Source: Candidatus Sulfotelmatobacter sp.
GTDB taxonomy: Bacteria; Acidobacteriota; Terriglobia; Terriglobales; SbA1
Assembly: GCA_030151135.1 (NCBI GenBank)
Contig: JASLEQ010000673.1
Coordinates: 1-8,685, forward strand
DNA: 8,685 bases
Reading direction: 5' to 3'
Under the pieces are notes generated by a model. That model saw only the letters and a list, made by a program, of their open reading frames with translations. It searched no databases and was not told the origin of the DNA. This document shows positions 1 to 6,654 of the stretch, piece by piece. Positions within the stretch are counted from its first letter, which is position 1. Each line of letters begins with the position of its first letter. The position numbers and the translations under genes were made by a program.

Positions 1-81
1 GATGACTCCCACTCGGGCGGAACGAGAGGCCATCTTCGATTCAATTTGATCGGGCGCAATAGATGAAGTATTGGTATCCAT
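1..81 (-). CDS. Rossmann-fold dehydrogenase, N-terminus only (possibly nucleotide-sugar dehydrogenase)
   Basis: Reading leftward from an ATG at 79-81, 27 codons stay open to the window edge. The peptide begins MDTNTSSIAPDQ and ends SARVGVI. A short polar leader followed by a basic residue and a hydrophobic strand (RVGVI) is how many NAD(P)-dependent dehydrogenases begin, just before the glycine-rich dinucleotide loop. The loop itself would lie outside the window. UDP-glucose or UDP-ManNAc-type dehydrogenases, which typically continue as GLGYVGLP, are the best guess. A Gfo/Idh/MocA oxidoreductase is the main alternative. An AAGGAT Shine-Dalgarno-like run (94-99) sits 12 bases upstream, a rather long spacing. 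The gene diverges from the carrier-thioesterase gene and probably shares the 82-289 region with it for promoters. That a gene starts here is fairly likely; the family is inferred from very little sequence. Confidence 0.5.
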   Translation of the reverse strand, partial: MDTNTSSIAPDQIESKMASRSARVGVI

Positions 82-289
82 AGTTATTCACACATCCTTA
101 TGGTCTCGGAGTCGTGAAGACCACCCAAAAACCTTTTTTAAACAGCGCGATACCGAACAAGAGCAAGACCGGCCTGCATGCGGAATGTTATGATGCGCGA
201 GCTTTGTTGTCTGAGTTCGGCCAAGAGCATCACCGCAGGACTCGAAATTTCCCTTGTTGACTAGTCCCTCAAGAAAGCTTGGTTTGCGA
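82..289. promoter_or_regulatory. Divergent intergenic region
   Basis: These 208 bases separate two genes that start in opposite directions, so promoters for both are expected here. On the plus strand, TGTTATGAT at 186-194 matches an extended -10 element (TG-N-TATGAT), but no good -35 lies 17 bases upstream. A T-rich then A-rich tract occurs at 127-142. On the minus strand only the weak AAGGAT ribosome site of the dehydrogenase gene is visible. No convincing gene lies inside. In particular, I see no tail of an adenylation or condensation domain that would show the carrier-thioesterase protein was once joined to a larger NRPS. Confidence 0.45.
186..194 (+). promoter_or_regulatory. Candidate extended -10 promoter element
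   Basis: TGTTATGAT matches the extended -10 pattern TG-N-TATAAT with one mismatch in the hexamer. It lies about 96 bases before the ATG at 290, leaving a plausible 5' leader for the carrier-thioesterase gene. There is no recognisable -35 hexamer, which extended -10 promoters can do without. Short matches of this kind occur by chance, so this is only a candidate. Confidence 0.25.
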
Positions 290-1267
290 ATGTCCGCAGC
301 GCAACAGTCGGAAGAAATCGATGCACTGACCTCGATTTGGGAGCGCGCGCTCCGTCGTGGCGCAATCGGAACGAGCGACGATTTCTTTGACATGGGAGGC
401 AATACGTGTGCGGCCATCCACATCTTTTCGGAAATTGCTGATAAGTTTGGCTGCCATCTCGCTCCCGCAACGATCTGCGAGGCATCCACGATTGCATCCC
501 TGGCGCAGGCGATTGCAGCGCCGAAGTCCCTTGGGTCGCTTGTACCGCTCAATGTCGGACGCGAAGATCCGCCACTTTTCGTGACGCATGGGATTGGCAG
601 CAGCGTCGTCGACCTTGTTCCACTCGCCCGTCACGTAAAAACAATTCACCCGATTTACGGGATGGAGGGGCGTGGAAATAACGGCCGGGATATTCCATTG
701 GATCGGATCGAAGTGATGGCAAAATCATTTGTCGATTCGGTTCGAACTATTCAGAGCAGAGGCCCTTACTACCTGATCGGGTATTCTCTCGGTGGACTCG
801 TCACATTGGAGATGGCGCAGCTGCTTTCGCAATCTGGTGAAGATATCGGCTTTTTGGGGTTGCTGGACTCGTATCCGGATCGTCGCGCGCTGTCGATTGG
901 CCAACATGTGCGTTTGCTCGGTCAACTGGCTCGGCGGAAATTGCGATATCGGAACTCTGCCCCCACCACCTCCCAAACCCACGCAGAAGACGGTGGCCTC
1001 GGCGGCGCGATGCAGCGCGTGAAGGAGGCACAGTATCGTGCGCTGCGCAATTACCGGCCGCGTTTCTACGACGGCAAAGTGACATTCATCAGAGCCGCCG
1101 TACCTTCCTACTTTCCTAAAGATCCTGTCCCGGTATGGTCTCCGCTGGTAAGAGATCTAACGGTCGAAACCGTGCCCGGCGACCATGTGGGATTGCTGAG
1201 TGCCCAAGTTGTAGAGGTGGCTTCGGCTTTGAGCCGTTCCCTGCAAGTTGCATCGCAAAAAGCTTAG
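290..1267 (+). CDS. Freestanding NRPS-type carrier-thioesterase didomain protein with Thr in place of the phosphopantetheine Ser
   Basis: The 325-residue protein (from ATG 290) has a peptidyl-carrier-like domain at residues 5-75 and an alpha/beta-hydrolase thioesterase at about 85-320. The carrier has the DDFFDMGGNT core, which aligns with the usual DxFFxLGGxS, so Thr39 (ACG, 404-406) stands where Ser normally receives phosphopantetheine. The thioesterase nucleophile motif is GYSLGG (Ser166). The likely acid is Asp193 in LLDSYPD and the His is His299 in GDHVGLL, so the triad is complete. Such thioesterases release a chain from a carrier by hydrolysis or cyclisation, or edit misprimed carriers. 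An in-frame TTG at 254 would add 12 residues, but neither start has a strong Shine-Dalgarno. ATG is preferred because the carrier helix begins soon after it. No condensation or adenylation domain is adjacent. The hydrolase fold is certain; carrier function is doubtful because of Thr39. Confidence 0.88.
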   Translation: MSAAQQSEEIDALTSIWERALRRGAIGTSDDFFDMGGNTCAAIHIFSEIADKFGCHLAPATICEASTIASLAQAIAAPKSLGSLVPLNVGREDPPLFVTHGIGSSVVDLVPLARHVKTIHPIYGMEGRGNNGRDIPLDRIEVMAKSFVDSVRTIQSRGPYYLIGYSLGGLVTLEMAQLLSQSGEDIGFLGLLDSYPDRRALSIGQHVRLLGQLARRKLRYRNSAPTTSQTHAEDGGLGGAMQRVKEAQYRALRNYRPRFYDGKVTFIRAAVPSYFPKDPVPVWSPLVRDLTVETVPGDHVGLLSAQVVEVASALSRSLQVASQKA

Positions 1268-1420
1268 GCTGCCCAAGAAACTCTGCTGTTGCCTCCCAAA
1301 TGTGACGTGGATCACAGAGTTCTTTTGAGGATTCGCTGATACTGTCACCGAGCCACTTCGCCTCCCCGCTCGGCGCGTCCCCCACGGCCCGATCAGCAAG
1401 AGTTGGCTTATGGGACTTGG
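1268..1420. promoter_or_regulatory. Intergenic leader of the CelD-like acyltransferase gene
   Basis: These 153 bases between the carrier-thioesterase stop and the next start contain no recognisable gene. The clear feature is a perfect CRP-type palindrome at 1301-1316, so the downstream gene may have its own regulated promoter rather than depend on read-through. A TTGAGG at 1325-1330 has no -10 hexamer at proper spacing. I see no intrinsic terminator after the thioesterase gene. Confidence 0.4.
1301..1316. promoter_or_regulatory. CRP/FNR-superfamily operator, perfect TGTGA-N6-TCACA palindrome
   Basis: The bases TGTGACGTGGATCACA give both five-base half-sites of the CRP (cAMP receptor protein) consensus with the exact six-base spacer. 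The left flank AAA and the GATCACA half also match the wider consensus. The site centre (about 1308) is some 112 bases before the ATG at 1421, a distance compatible with class I activation from a promoter nearer the gene. It could instead be bound by another CRP-family regulator with the same half-sites. The match is seen directly; binding and the controlled gene are inferred. The regulator is not in the window. Confidence 0.5.
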
Positions 1421-2680
1421 ATGACGCCTCTAAAAACCGAAGAACTCGAAATCCTTTCGCGGCCTGAGTGGAAATCATTAAGCTACGCATCAACTTCGCG
1501 CCCGGCAGACGAAGTCGAGGTCCGCGTACTCCGCACGATCGAGGAGTTGAACGAATTGCGAGAGGTCTGGAATTCCTGGTGCGATGACCCCAATGCTGAC
1601 CTTGCTTACTATCTCGCAACCGCCTCATGCCGCACGGACTTTGTTCGGCCGCACGTTATCGTAGTTTTCCGCGATGGCCAGCCCGACTGCATGTTGGTGG
1701 GAAAACTCGAATTCCGCCGTCTGCCATTCAAAATCGGCTACGCGACGGTCTTCGCCTCCAAGGTCAAACGGTTCTTCTTTCTCCAGGGAGGATTTTTTGG
1801 AAAACTGTCGCGGGAGAACTGTCGCCTAGTCGCTCGTGAACTGAAGCAATGTCTCGAGCGTCGCGAAGCCGATATGGCGGAGTTCATAAGGCTGAACAAA
1901 GATTCGGAACTATCTGAAGCGTTAGAATCCGAGTTCGGTTCTCTTCAGCGCGGCCATTTCACTCCCATCCATGAACATCGTTGGGTCGAATTGCCTGAAA
2001 CTTTCGAGGGCTTCCTGCATGGCTTGTCGCGCAAATCGAGGCACGAACTCCGTCGGCACGAAAAAAAACTATCGAAAGAGTTCGGCGATCGAGCGCATAT
2101 TCATTGCTACCGTCACGCCGACGAAGTCGAAGAGCTGGCCGAAGTTGTGGAAAAGGTTTCGGCCAAGACTTACCAGAGGGCACTTAATGTCGGATTCAAA
2201 CCGGATGTTGAAGTTCTGGAGTCGTTACGGGTTGCGGCTTGTACCGGGGGACTGAGGGGATGCGTCCTCTATCTCGACGAAAAACCATCCGCGTTTTTTA
2301 TAGGGAAGCAGTATAAGGAGACGTTCCACGGAACCTACATGGGATATGATCCGGAATTTTCCAAATATTCACCGGGAATGATCGTCCTGATGCACAGCAT
2401 CGAAGAATGCTTCGATCCAAAAATGAAAGCTACTCACTTCGACCTCGGATGGGGAGACCGACAGTACAAACGCGCAGTTTGCAATCAGACTCGTCAGGAC
2501 GGTCCGAAATATCTGTATGCGCCGTCCCTCACTGGGATCAAGCTGAATCTCTTCCGTTCACTCACGCATGCTATAGACGGGGGCGTCAGGACGCTAGTGG
2601 AGAAGAGCGGGTTTCTGCAACAAATGAAGAAATCCTGGCAACGCACACGACGGAAGAAGTCCGAATTTAGAGTTGGTTGA
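1421..2680 (+). CDS. GNAT-fold acyltransferase, CelD/FemAB-like (Acetyltransf_6 type)
   Basis: The protein has 419 residues from ATG 1421. A TTG at 1403 would add six. GGGA lies about eight bases before the ATG as a weak ribosome site. The C-terminal half carries the hallmarks of the CelD-like double-GNAT family: a basic helix LSRKSRHELRRHEKKL (about residues 202-217), YDPEFSKYSPGMIVLMHSIE (about 309-328), and FDLGWGDRQYK (about 340-350). The last two resemble the acyl-donor binding and terminal strand region of FemAB and N-acyltransferase proteins. Relatives transfer acyl or aminoacyl groups to amines and are common in cellulose, exopolysaccharide and PEP-CTERM/exosortase loci. The substrate cannot be read from sequence. 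No signal peptide or membrane segment is seen, so the enzyme is probably cytoplasmic. The C-terminus is strongly basic. The CRP-type site upstream suggests separate control. It is convergent with the next gene. Confidence 0.85.
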   Translation: MTPLKTEELEILSRPEWKSLSYASTSRPADEVEVRVLRTIEELNELREVWNSWCDDPNADLAYYLATASCRTDFVRPHVIVVFRDGQPDCMLVGKLEFRRLPFKIGYATVFASKVKRFFFLQGGFFGKLSRENCRLVARELKQCLERREADMAEFIRLNKDSELSEALESEFGSLQRGHFTPIHEHRWVELPETFEGFLHGLSRKSRHELRRHEKKLSKEFGDRAHIHCYRHADEVEELAEVVEKVSAKTYQRALNVGFKPDVEVLESLRVAACTGGLRGCVLYLDEKPSAFFIGKQYKETFHGTYMGYDPEFSKYSPGMIVLMHSIEECFDPKMKATHFDLGWGDRQYKRAVCNQTRQDGPKYLYAPSLTGIKLNLFRSLTHAIDGGVRTLVEKSGFLQQMKKSWQRTRRKKSEFRVG

Positions 2681-2709
2681 TCCGGCGCCCGGAAATCTGC
2701 TGTTGTGTC

Positions 2710-2730
2710 GGAGCAACGAATGACTGCTCC
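2710..2730. terminator. Possible stem-loop between convergent genes
   Basis: GGAGCA (2710-2715) and TGCTCC (2725-2730) are a perfect six-base inverted repeat around a nine-base loop, in the 68-base gap between two convergent genes. This is where a bidirectional terminator would be useful. There is no T-tract on either side and the stem is short, so intrinsic termination is unproven. Confidence 0.2.
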
Positions 2731-2748
2731 ATGAGCACATTGACCGAC

Positions 2749-3843
2749 TTAATCGTCAAAGTTAAGACACCACTCTCCGTCCAGACGCGTGAGCGACGCA
2801 TCTCCGTGTCGCAATACCGAGAGTAACTCGGGCGATCGAGAATGGGCCACAGTCCAGCAATCGCGACACATAAAAAAACAGTTACTCCTGGAGTAATCCG
2901 CCATGAGTTCGCACAATACCGATCCGTGCAGGGCGATGACATTGTGCTGGCATGCGTCGCGAAACAGATGTTGAAGTACGTTGTTGATGGATTCCGGTTG
3001 CCCACCCACTTGTACGACTTGCCCTACGGAACCGGGTTTCACGTAGTAGATGTACCACCCGATGATATTTCCGAGATCGTCCCGAAGAAGGATCCGGCGA
3101 AGAATCGCACGAGGATGCATCCTCTCCATGAAATTTAAAAGCCACGTCAGGAGCTCAGCGTCATACTCGGGACGCAACGAATGATTCGTGCGGAATTTCT
3201 CGAGGCATTGGAGTTGCGTCGCGATTTCGAGATTCTCGGCCCGAAGGGGCGATTCTTTCTGACGAAATGGACTGGCGCGGAGTTTTGTCGCAAGTGTATC
3301 CGCGAGACTAACCAGCGGCATGCTTCCGTACTTCAGACATGTCGAGAGTGTCGGCCCTGCCATCGTGCAGGCACCGTGAACCGCATATTTGAAGGGACGA
3401 AGAGGACGTGCCCACTGGATGCTCAGGGGCATGATGGTACGGAATCCGAGACGTTCGAGCAAAACCTTGGATTTGTCGTTCGCAGAGTCCGTTTGGGAAA
3501 GGTCCTGATCGCCCGCCATGAAATCTGCAAGGAGTCGAAGGCCGCCCAGGGAGTTCCTGGATTTGGGCTCAACGACAAAGTTGCCGCCAAATGCGACCCG
3601 AATCGGCTGCCCACAGAACATAATTCTTCGGCGGACCACGCCGAGGAAACCGACAATCTGCCCGCCCTTGTCCTGATAGACCAGCGACGGCATTCGACTG
3701 TCGACCAGCGGATTATCAAAGTAGAGATCACGAAAGAATGACAGAAGTAGTGGTGGAGGCGGATCTTTCCTGCGGCGCAGCACCTTCCACCACAGTGCTG
3801 CTACCTGGGGAATGTCGTCGATGGCAAACTGACGGACGCCCAA
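2749..3843 (-). CDS. GNAT-family acyltransferase-like protein, two-domain
   Basis: The 364-residue protein opens with a typical GNAT start (VRQFAIDDIPQVAALWWKV, residues 3-21). The strand GQIVGFLGVVRRRI (61-74) follows, then the acyl-CoA loop region FVVEPKSRNSLGGLRLL (89-105) and NDKSKVLLERLGF (122-134). The pyrophosphate loop is degenerate compared with the classic R/Q-x-x-G-x-G/A. The C-terminal half (about 245-362) has a second GNAT-like pattern, LRDDLGNIIGWYIYY, ending in RLDGEWCLNF. A TTG at 3843 is the start: an in-frame TGA lies only four codons upstream, a GAGGT ribosome site (3853-3857) sits nine bases away, and the GNAT fold begins at once. It probably transfers an acyl group to an amine. 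Donor and acceptor are unknown, and the second domain may be structural. It follows the P450 gene on the same strand after 177 bases. Confidence 0.78.
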   Translation of the reverse strand: MGVRQFAIDDIPQVAALWWKVLRRRKDPPPPLLLSFFRDLYFDNPLVDSRMPSLVYQDKGGQIVGFLGVVRRRIMFCGQPIRVAFGGNFVVEPKSRNSLGGLRLLADFMAGDQDLSQTDSANDKSKVLLERLGFRTIMPLSIQWARPLRPFKYAVHGACTMAGPTLSTCLKYGSMPLVSLADTLATKLRASPFRQKESPLRAENLEIATQLQCLEKFRTNHSLRPEYDAELLTWLLNFMERMHPRAILRRILLRDDLGNIIGWYIYYVKPGSVGQVVQVGGQPESINNVLQHLFRDACQHNVIALHGSVLCELMADYSRSNCFFMCRDCWTVAHSRSPELLSVLRHGDASLTRLDGEWCLNFDD

Positions 3844-4020
3844 CGGGAATCTACCTCAACTGTGATTGTGCCCTGCCATGTTCGTTTGGACGGAACGGGA
3901 AAAGCAAGCGAATACGCTTCAGTGCCTGGCTATGCTAACTGAGAAACCAGACACAACCTGCGTCTGCCGCACAGCGCCAGCGATGGGCTCTCCGGATTAG
4001 GGTCGCTAGCACCGGAATGT
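3844..4020. other. Intergenic gap between P450 and GNAT genes
   Basis: These 177 bases lie between two minus-strand genes. Only the GAGGT ribosome site (3853-3857) of the GNAT gene is evident. I find no convincing promoter hexamer pair, terminator hairpin or small gene. The gap is long for a tightly coupled operon, so the GNAT gene may have a promoter of its own here. Confidence 0.35.
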
Positions 4021-5247
4021 CTAAAGAATGACCGGCAAACTCTTCAATCCCCGGAACCCGAATGTAGGTGCCCATTCTGGTTTCGGGCCCGTGAGCTGCA
4101 TCTTTGGAAATCGTTGCACCAGGTTCAAAATGGCAATCTGCCCTTCTAATCTCGCGAGCTGCGCTCCGATGCAGAAGTGGATTCCGGCGCTGAAGGCCAG
4201 GTGCTGGTTGTTAAGCCTCTTCAGATTGAGCCGGTCCGGCTCCTGGAATTGTTTCGGATCCCGGTTGGCTGCCCCTAACATGCACAGGATCGACCACCCT
4301 TTTGGAATAGTCTGCCCGCACAACTCGATTTCCTCCTTGAGGACTCGAGCGGTGAACTGAACCGGGCTCTCGAAGCGTAGCAGTTCCTCCACGGCGGACC
4401 GAATCATTTCCGGATTGTCTCTTAGTTCGGCGGTCTCTTCCGGATATTGCAGCAATGTATACACTCCATTGCCGATAAGATTCCGGGTCGTTTCGTGGCC
4501 TGCAAACAGCAGTGCGATACATTGGGCATACAGTTCTTCTTCGGTAAGGACTTCGCCCTCTTCCTCGATGTCGATTAACAGGCTGATGAGGTCATTCCCT
4601 TTATTGCGTCTCCGATCAGCCACTGTCTTGCGAAAGAATTCGGTCAACTCAATCAGGGCATTCTGGGCGGCGTGCGCTTCTTCTACAGTGCGGTTCGGAT
4701 TGCCTCGAAAGACCGCAATTGCCCGGGAAGCTTCGACGAATGTGCCATGCAGAGCCTGGGGTACTCCCATCAATTCCGAGATAATGCGCACCGGCATCGG
4801 ATGAGCAAACTGACTCATGAGGTCGATCTCGGTACCCGGCTGTAATGGCTTCAGCATGCCGCTGACGATCGCTGCCACCTGTGGGCGAAGCGCTTCGACG
4901 GCTGTGGCCGAGAACCCTTTGTTCAGAAGTTTGCGAAGCCGGGTGTGCTCCGGGGGGTCCATGAAAATCATCCACAGGCTCAGCATTCGCGCGAGTTCCT
5001 TGAACTCGCCCTGGCGGCTAAGCGGCAGCGGCAAAAGCATCTGCTGCGCGCGTTTTGCAGAGAGCCTGGTATCTTTCGCTATGGATGAGCACTCGGCATG
5101 GCTGAACACAGACCATACAGCCCACTTTTTGGCGACCTCTACATAATGCAAGGGCCCTTCTTCGTGCAGGCGCGCGTAGGTCGGGTAAGGGTTCTGGAGA
5201 ATCGCTTCGCTGAAAAGAGTCTCCTTTTTGGACGCTAGCTGGGACAA
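4021..5247 (-). CDS. Cytochrome P450 (bacterial class I type)
   Basis: The 408-residue protein is the normal length for a soluble bacterial P450 and has no membrane anchor. The oxygen-binding I-helix motif is AGHETT (249-254) and the K-helix ExxR is Glu288-Arg291. The C-helix region is DPPEHTRLRKLLNKGF (97-112). The heme loop is FSAGIHFCIG (352-361), with Cys359 as heme ligand. It is therefore expected to be an active monooxygenase that hydroxylates, epoxidises or couples a small molecule or a carrier-bound chain. The sequence resembles the broad CYP107-like group of natural-product P450s, but I cannot assign a subfamily. A TTG start at 5247 is well supported by GGAGGT (5253-5258) five bases upstream. 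No ferredoxin or ferredoxin reductase is in the window, so redox partners come from elsewhere. It lies downstream of the lipocalin-like gene on the same strand, after 109 bases. Confidence 0.96.
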   Translation of the reverse strand: MSQLASKKETLFSEAILQNPYPTYARLHEEGPLHYVEVAKKWAVWSVFSHAECSSIAKDTRLSAKRAQQMLLPLPLSRQGEFKELARMLSLWMIFMDPPEHTRLRKLLNKGFSATAVEALRPQVAAIVSGMLKPLQPGTEIDLMSQFAHPMPVRIISELMGVPQALHGTFVEASRAIAVFRGNPNRTVEEAHAAQNALIELTEFFRKTVADRRRNKGNDLISLLIDIEEEGEVLTEEELYAQCIALLFAGHETTRNLIGNGVYTLLQYPEETAELRDNPEMIRSAVEELLRFESPVQFTARVLKEEIELCGQTIPKGWSILCMLGAANRDPKQFQEPDRLNLKRLNNQHLAFSAGIHFCIGAQLARLEGQIAILNLVQRFPKMQLTGPKPEWAPTFGFRGLKSLPVIL

Positions 5248-5252
5248 ACTTC

Positions 5253-5258
5253 ACCTCC
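5253..5258 (-). promoter_or_regulatory. Strong Shine-Dalgarno fixing the TTG start of the P450
   Basis: On the minus strand these bases read GGAGGT, near-complete complementarity to the 16S rRNA 3' end. They lie five bases before the TTG at 5247. There is no in-frame ATG nearby, and the first residues lead into the usual P450 N-terminal LQNPYPTYARLHEEGP segment, so TTG initiation is the best reading. Confidence 0.7.
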
Positions 5259-5356
5259 GACCAGAATGAAACGCGACGAGACAGGCACGGTACCGCAAAG
5301 ATCCAGGTTTTGAGCGTTCGAAGAAGAAACCGCGTCAATCGCCCTTGTTCGCAATG

Positions 5357-5794
5357 CTATCGCAATCGCTGCCAAGTGAGCTCAACAGACTGGATTTTTC
5401 CATTCACTGAGGTTGGAGGCGTTATCAAGACCATGCGATCACCCTCGACCTTCAAGTCGCGAACCAGATCTCGATTAACGTAATTCTCGATGGAAGAGAC
5501 TTCCACGTGATGCGTTACTTTATCTTCCGCTAATGTGTAGCTTCCAGCATAGGCGAGGCACGTCCGGAATGCCTCTGCCTGCTGCTCCAAGGTTCCCCCG
5601 GTGACCGGCAATGACTTTCGGCCGGAATAGCTAATAACGGAGGCCACTCGTCCATCTCCGGTATAGGTGAGCAAGCCTGCTGGGTTGGGGCCGTATGGAG
5701 TCTCGGACTGCCCGTCTAGAGTCCTGCCGCACGCGGAAACGAGCTTCCATGTTCCGGCCAGCCTGTTTGCCTGTTCCATCATGCTGAAAGTCAC
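5357..5794 (-). CDS. Lipocalin-like domain protein
   Basis: The 145-residue protein starts with the lipocalin-type signature LAGTWKLVS (12-20), followed by GPNPAGLLTYTGDGRVASVI (35-54), as in the Pfam Lipocalin_5 group of small bacterial and fungal proteins. The rest alternates short strands (AGSYTLAEDKVTHHVEVSS, RMVLITPP, VELTWQRL) as expected for a beta-barrel. There is no signal peptide, so it is probably cytoplasmic. Family members often sit beside polyketide or other secondary-metabolism genes; binding of a hydrophobic ligand is assumed rather than shown. The frame can start at GTG 5794, but ATG 5782 has GGTGA about seven bases upstream and may be the true start, four codons shorter. It leads the P450 gene on the same strand and diverges from the SDR gene across only 65 bases. 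Confidence 0.82.
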   Translation of the reverse strand: MTFSMMEQANRLAGTWKLVSACGRTLDGQSETPYGPNPAGLLTYTGDGRVASVISYSGRKSLPVTGGTLEQQAEAFRTCLAYAGSYTLAEDKVTHHVEVSSIENYVNRDLVRDLKVEGDRMVLITPPTSVNGKIQSVELTWQRLR

Positions 5795-5859
5795 CGGATG
5801 TTATCTTGACAGAGGTGGCGCGTTTCGGGGAGTGCCTTTGCGCCGCTCTCTAAACAAAC

Positions 5860-6636
5860 ATGACAAAACAATTGGAAGGCAAAATCGGGATCGTCACCGG
5901 CGGAACGTCGGGAATCGGCCGCGAAACCGCGATCTTGTTTGCAAAAGCCGGAGCGAAAGTCGTGGTCGCGGGGCGACGCGAGGCGGAAGGCGAGCAGACC
6001 ATTGAACTTATTCTCGCCGAGGGCGGCGAAGGCATTTTTTTGAAGACCGATGTCTCAAAAGCTTCCGATGTGGAAGCCCTCATCCAAACAACGGTGGAGA
6101 AATTCGGGCGCTTGGACGTGGCCTTCAATAATGCCGGGACTGAAGGCGTTTGGGCACCGCTTACTCAGCAAACAGAAGATGATTTTGATCGAACGATCAA
6201 TGTGAACCTTAAAGGTGTATGGCTTTGCCTCAAATATGAGATTCAGCAAATGCTCAAACAAGGTGCAGGTGGTGCGATCGTAAACATGGGGTCCACCCTG
6301 GGTCTAGTTGGAGCGACTGGATCGTCCGCTTACAGTGCGAGCAAGCATGCCGTCATCGGATTGACACAGTCGGCTGCTCTTGAAAATGCGAAGCGTAAGA
6401 TCCGTGTGAACGCCGTCTGCCCAGGCTTTATCGAAACGCCGATGTCAGAGCGTACCCTGCGCCTGCCGATGGTCCACAAATACGTAGTCAGCTGCCATCC
6501 GGTCGGACGTCTGGGCCATCCCATGGAGATTGCCGAAGCGGTGGTGTGGATGTGTTCGGACCGCGCGTCTTTTATGACCGGCCAGGCCCTCGTGCTCGAT
6601 GGCGGCTTTCTGGCAGGGCAGAATTCTCCCAGCTAG
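5860..6636 (+). CDS. Short-chain dehydrogenase/reductase (classical SDR, FabG-like)
   Basis: The 258-residue protein is a complete classical SDR. The cofactor loop TGGTSGIG is at 13-20, TDVS at 63-66 and NNAG at 90-93. The active-site tetrad is Asn116, Ser145, Tyr158 and Lys162 (YSASK). PGFIETPM follows at 188-195, and the C-terminus has the usual MTGQALVLDGG. Arg39-Arg40 just after the second strand, with no acidic residue there, suggests NADP(H) preference. It should interconvert a ketone and an alcohol, for example a 3-oxoacyl chain or a product of the P450. Sequence alone does not separate a FabG-type ketoreductase from a sugar or alcohol dehydrogenase. The ATG at 5860 has no clear Shine-Dalgarno. 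The gene ends 18 bases from the convergent ligase gene, leaving no room for a separate terminator. Confidence 0.93.
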   Translation: MTKQLEGKIGIVTGGTSGIGRETAILFAKAGAKVVVAGRREAEGEQTIELILAEGGEGIFLKTDVSKASDVEALIQTTVEKFGRLDVAFNNAGTEGVWAPLTQQTEDDFDRTINVNLKGVWLCLKYEIQQMLKQGAGGAIVNMGSTLGLVGATGSSAYSASKHAVIGLTQSAALENAKRKIRVNAVCPGFIETPMSERTLRLPMVHKYVVSCHPVGRLGHPMEIAEAVVWMCSDRASFMTGQALVLDGGFLAGQNSPS

Positions 6637-6654
6637 ATGTACCGTCGCTCCTTT

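Noticed and set aside
178..261. A small plus-strand frame of about 28 codons in the divergent intergenic region
   Set aside because: It has no good Shine-Dalgarno, no recognisable peptide, and overlaps the possible leader of the carrier-thioesterase gene. Frames this short are common by chance.
88..552. A 154-codon minus-strand frame opposite the carrier domain
   Set aside because: The plus-strand reading encodes the recognisable carrier core from 290 on. The antisense product has no motif.
1325..1351. TTGAGG with nearby GATACT as a sigma-70 promoter
   Set aside because: The two hexamers are only about nine bases apart, far short of the 16-18 needed.
3181..3741. A 186-codon open frame on the plus strand
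   Set aside because: It lies wholly antisense to the GNAT gene at 2749-3843, whose minus-strand reading shows clear GNAT motifs. The antisense peptide has no recognisable domain.
5806..5834. TTGACA as the -35 of a promoter for the SDR gene
   Set aside because: The -35 hexamer is perfect, but the base run 17 bases downstream (GGAGTG) is nothing like a -10 element, and shifting the spacing by a base or two does not help.
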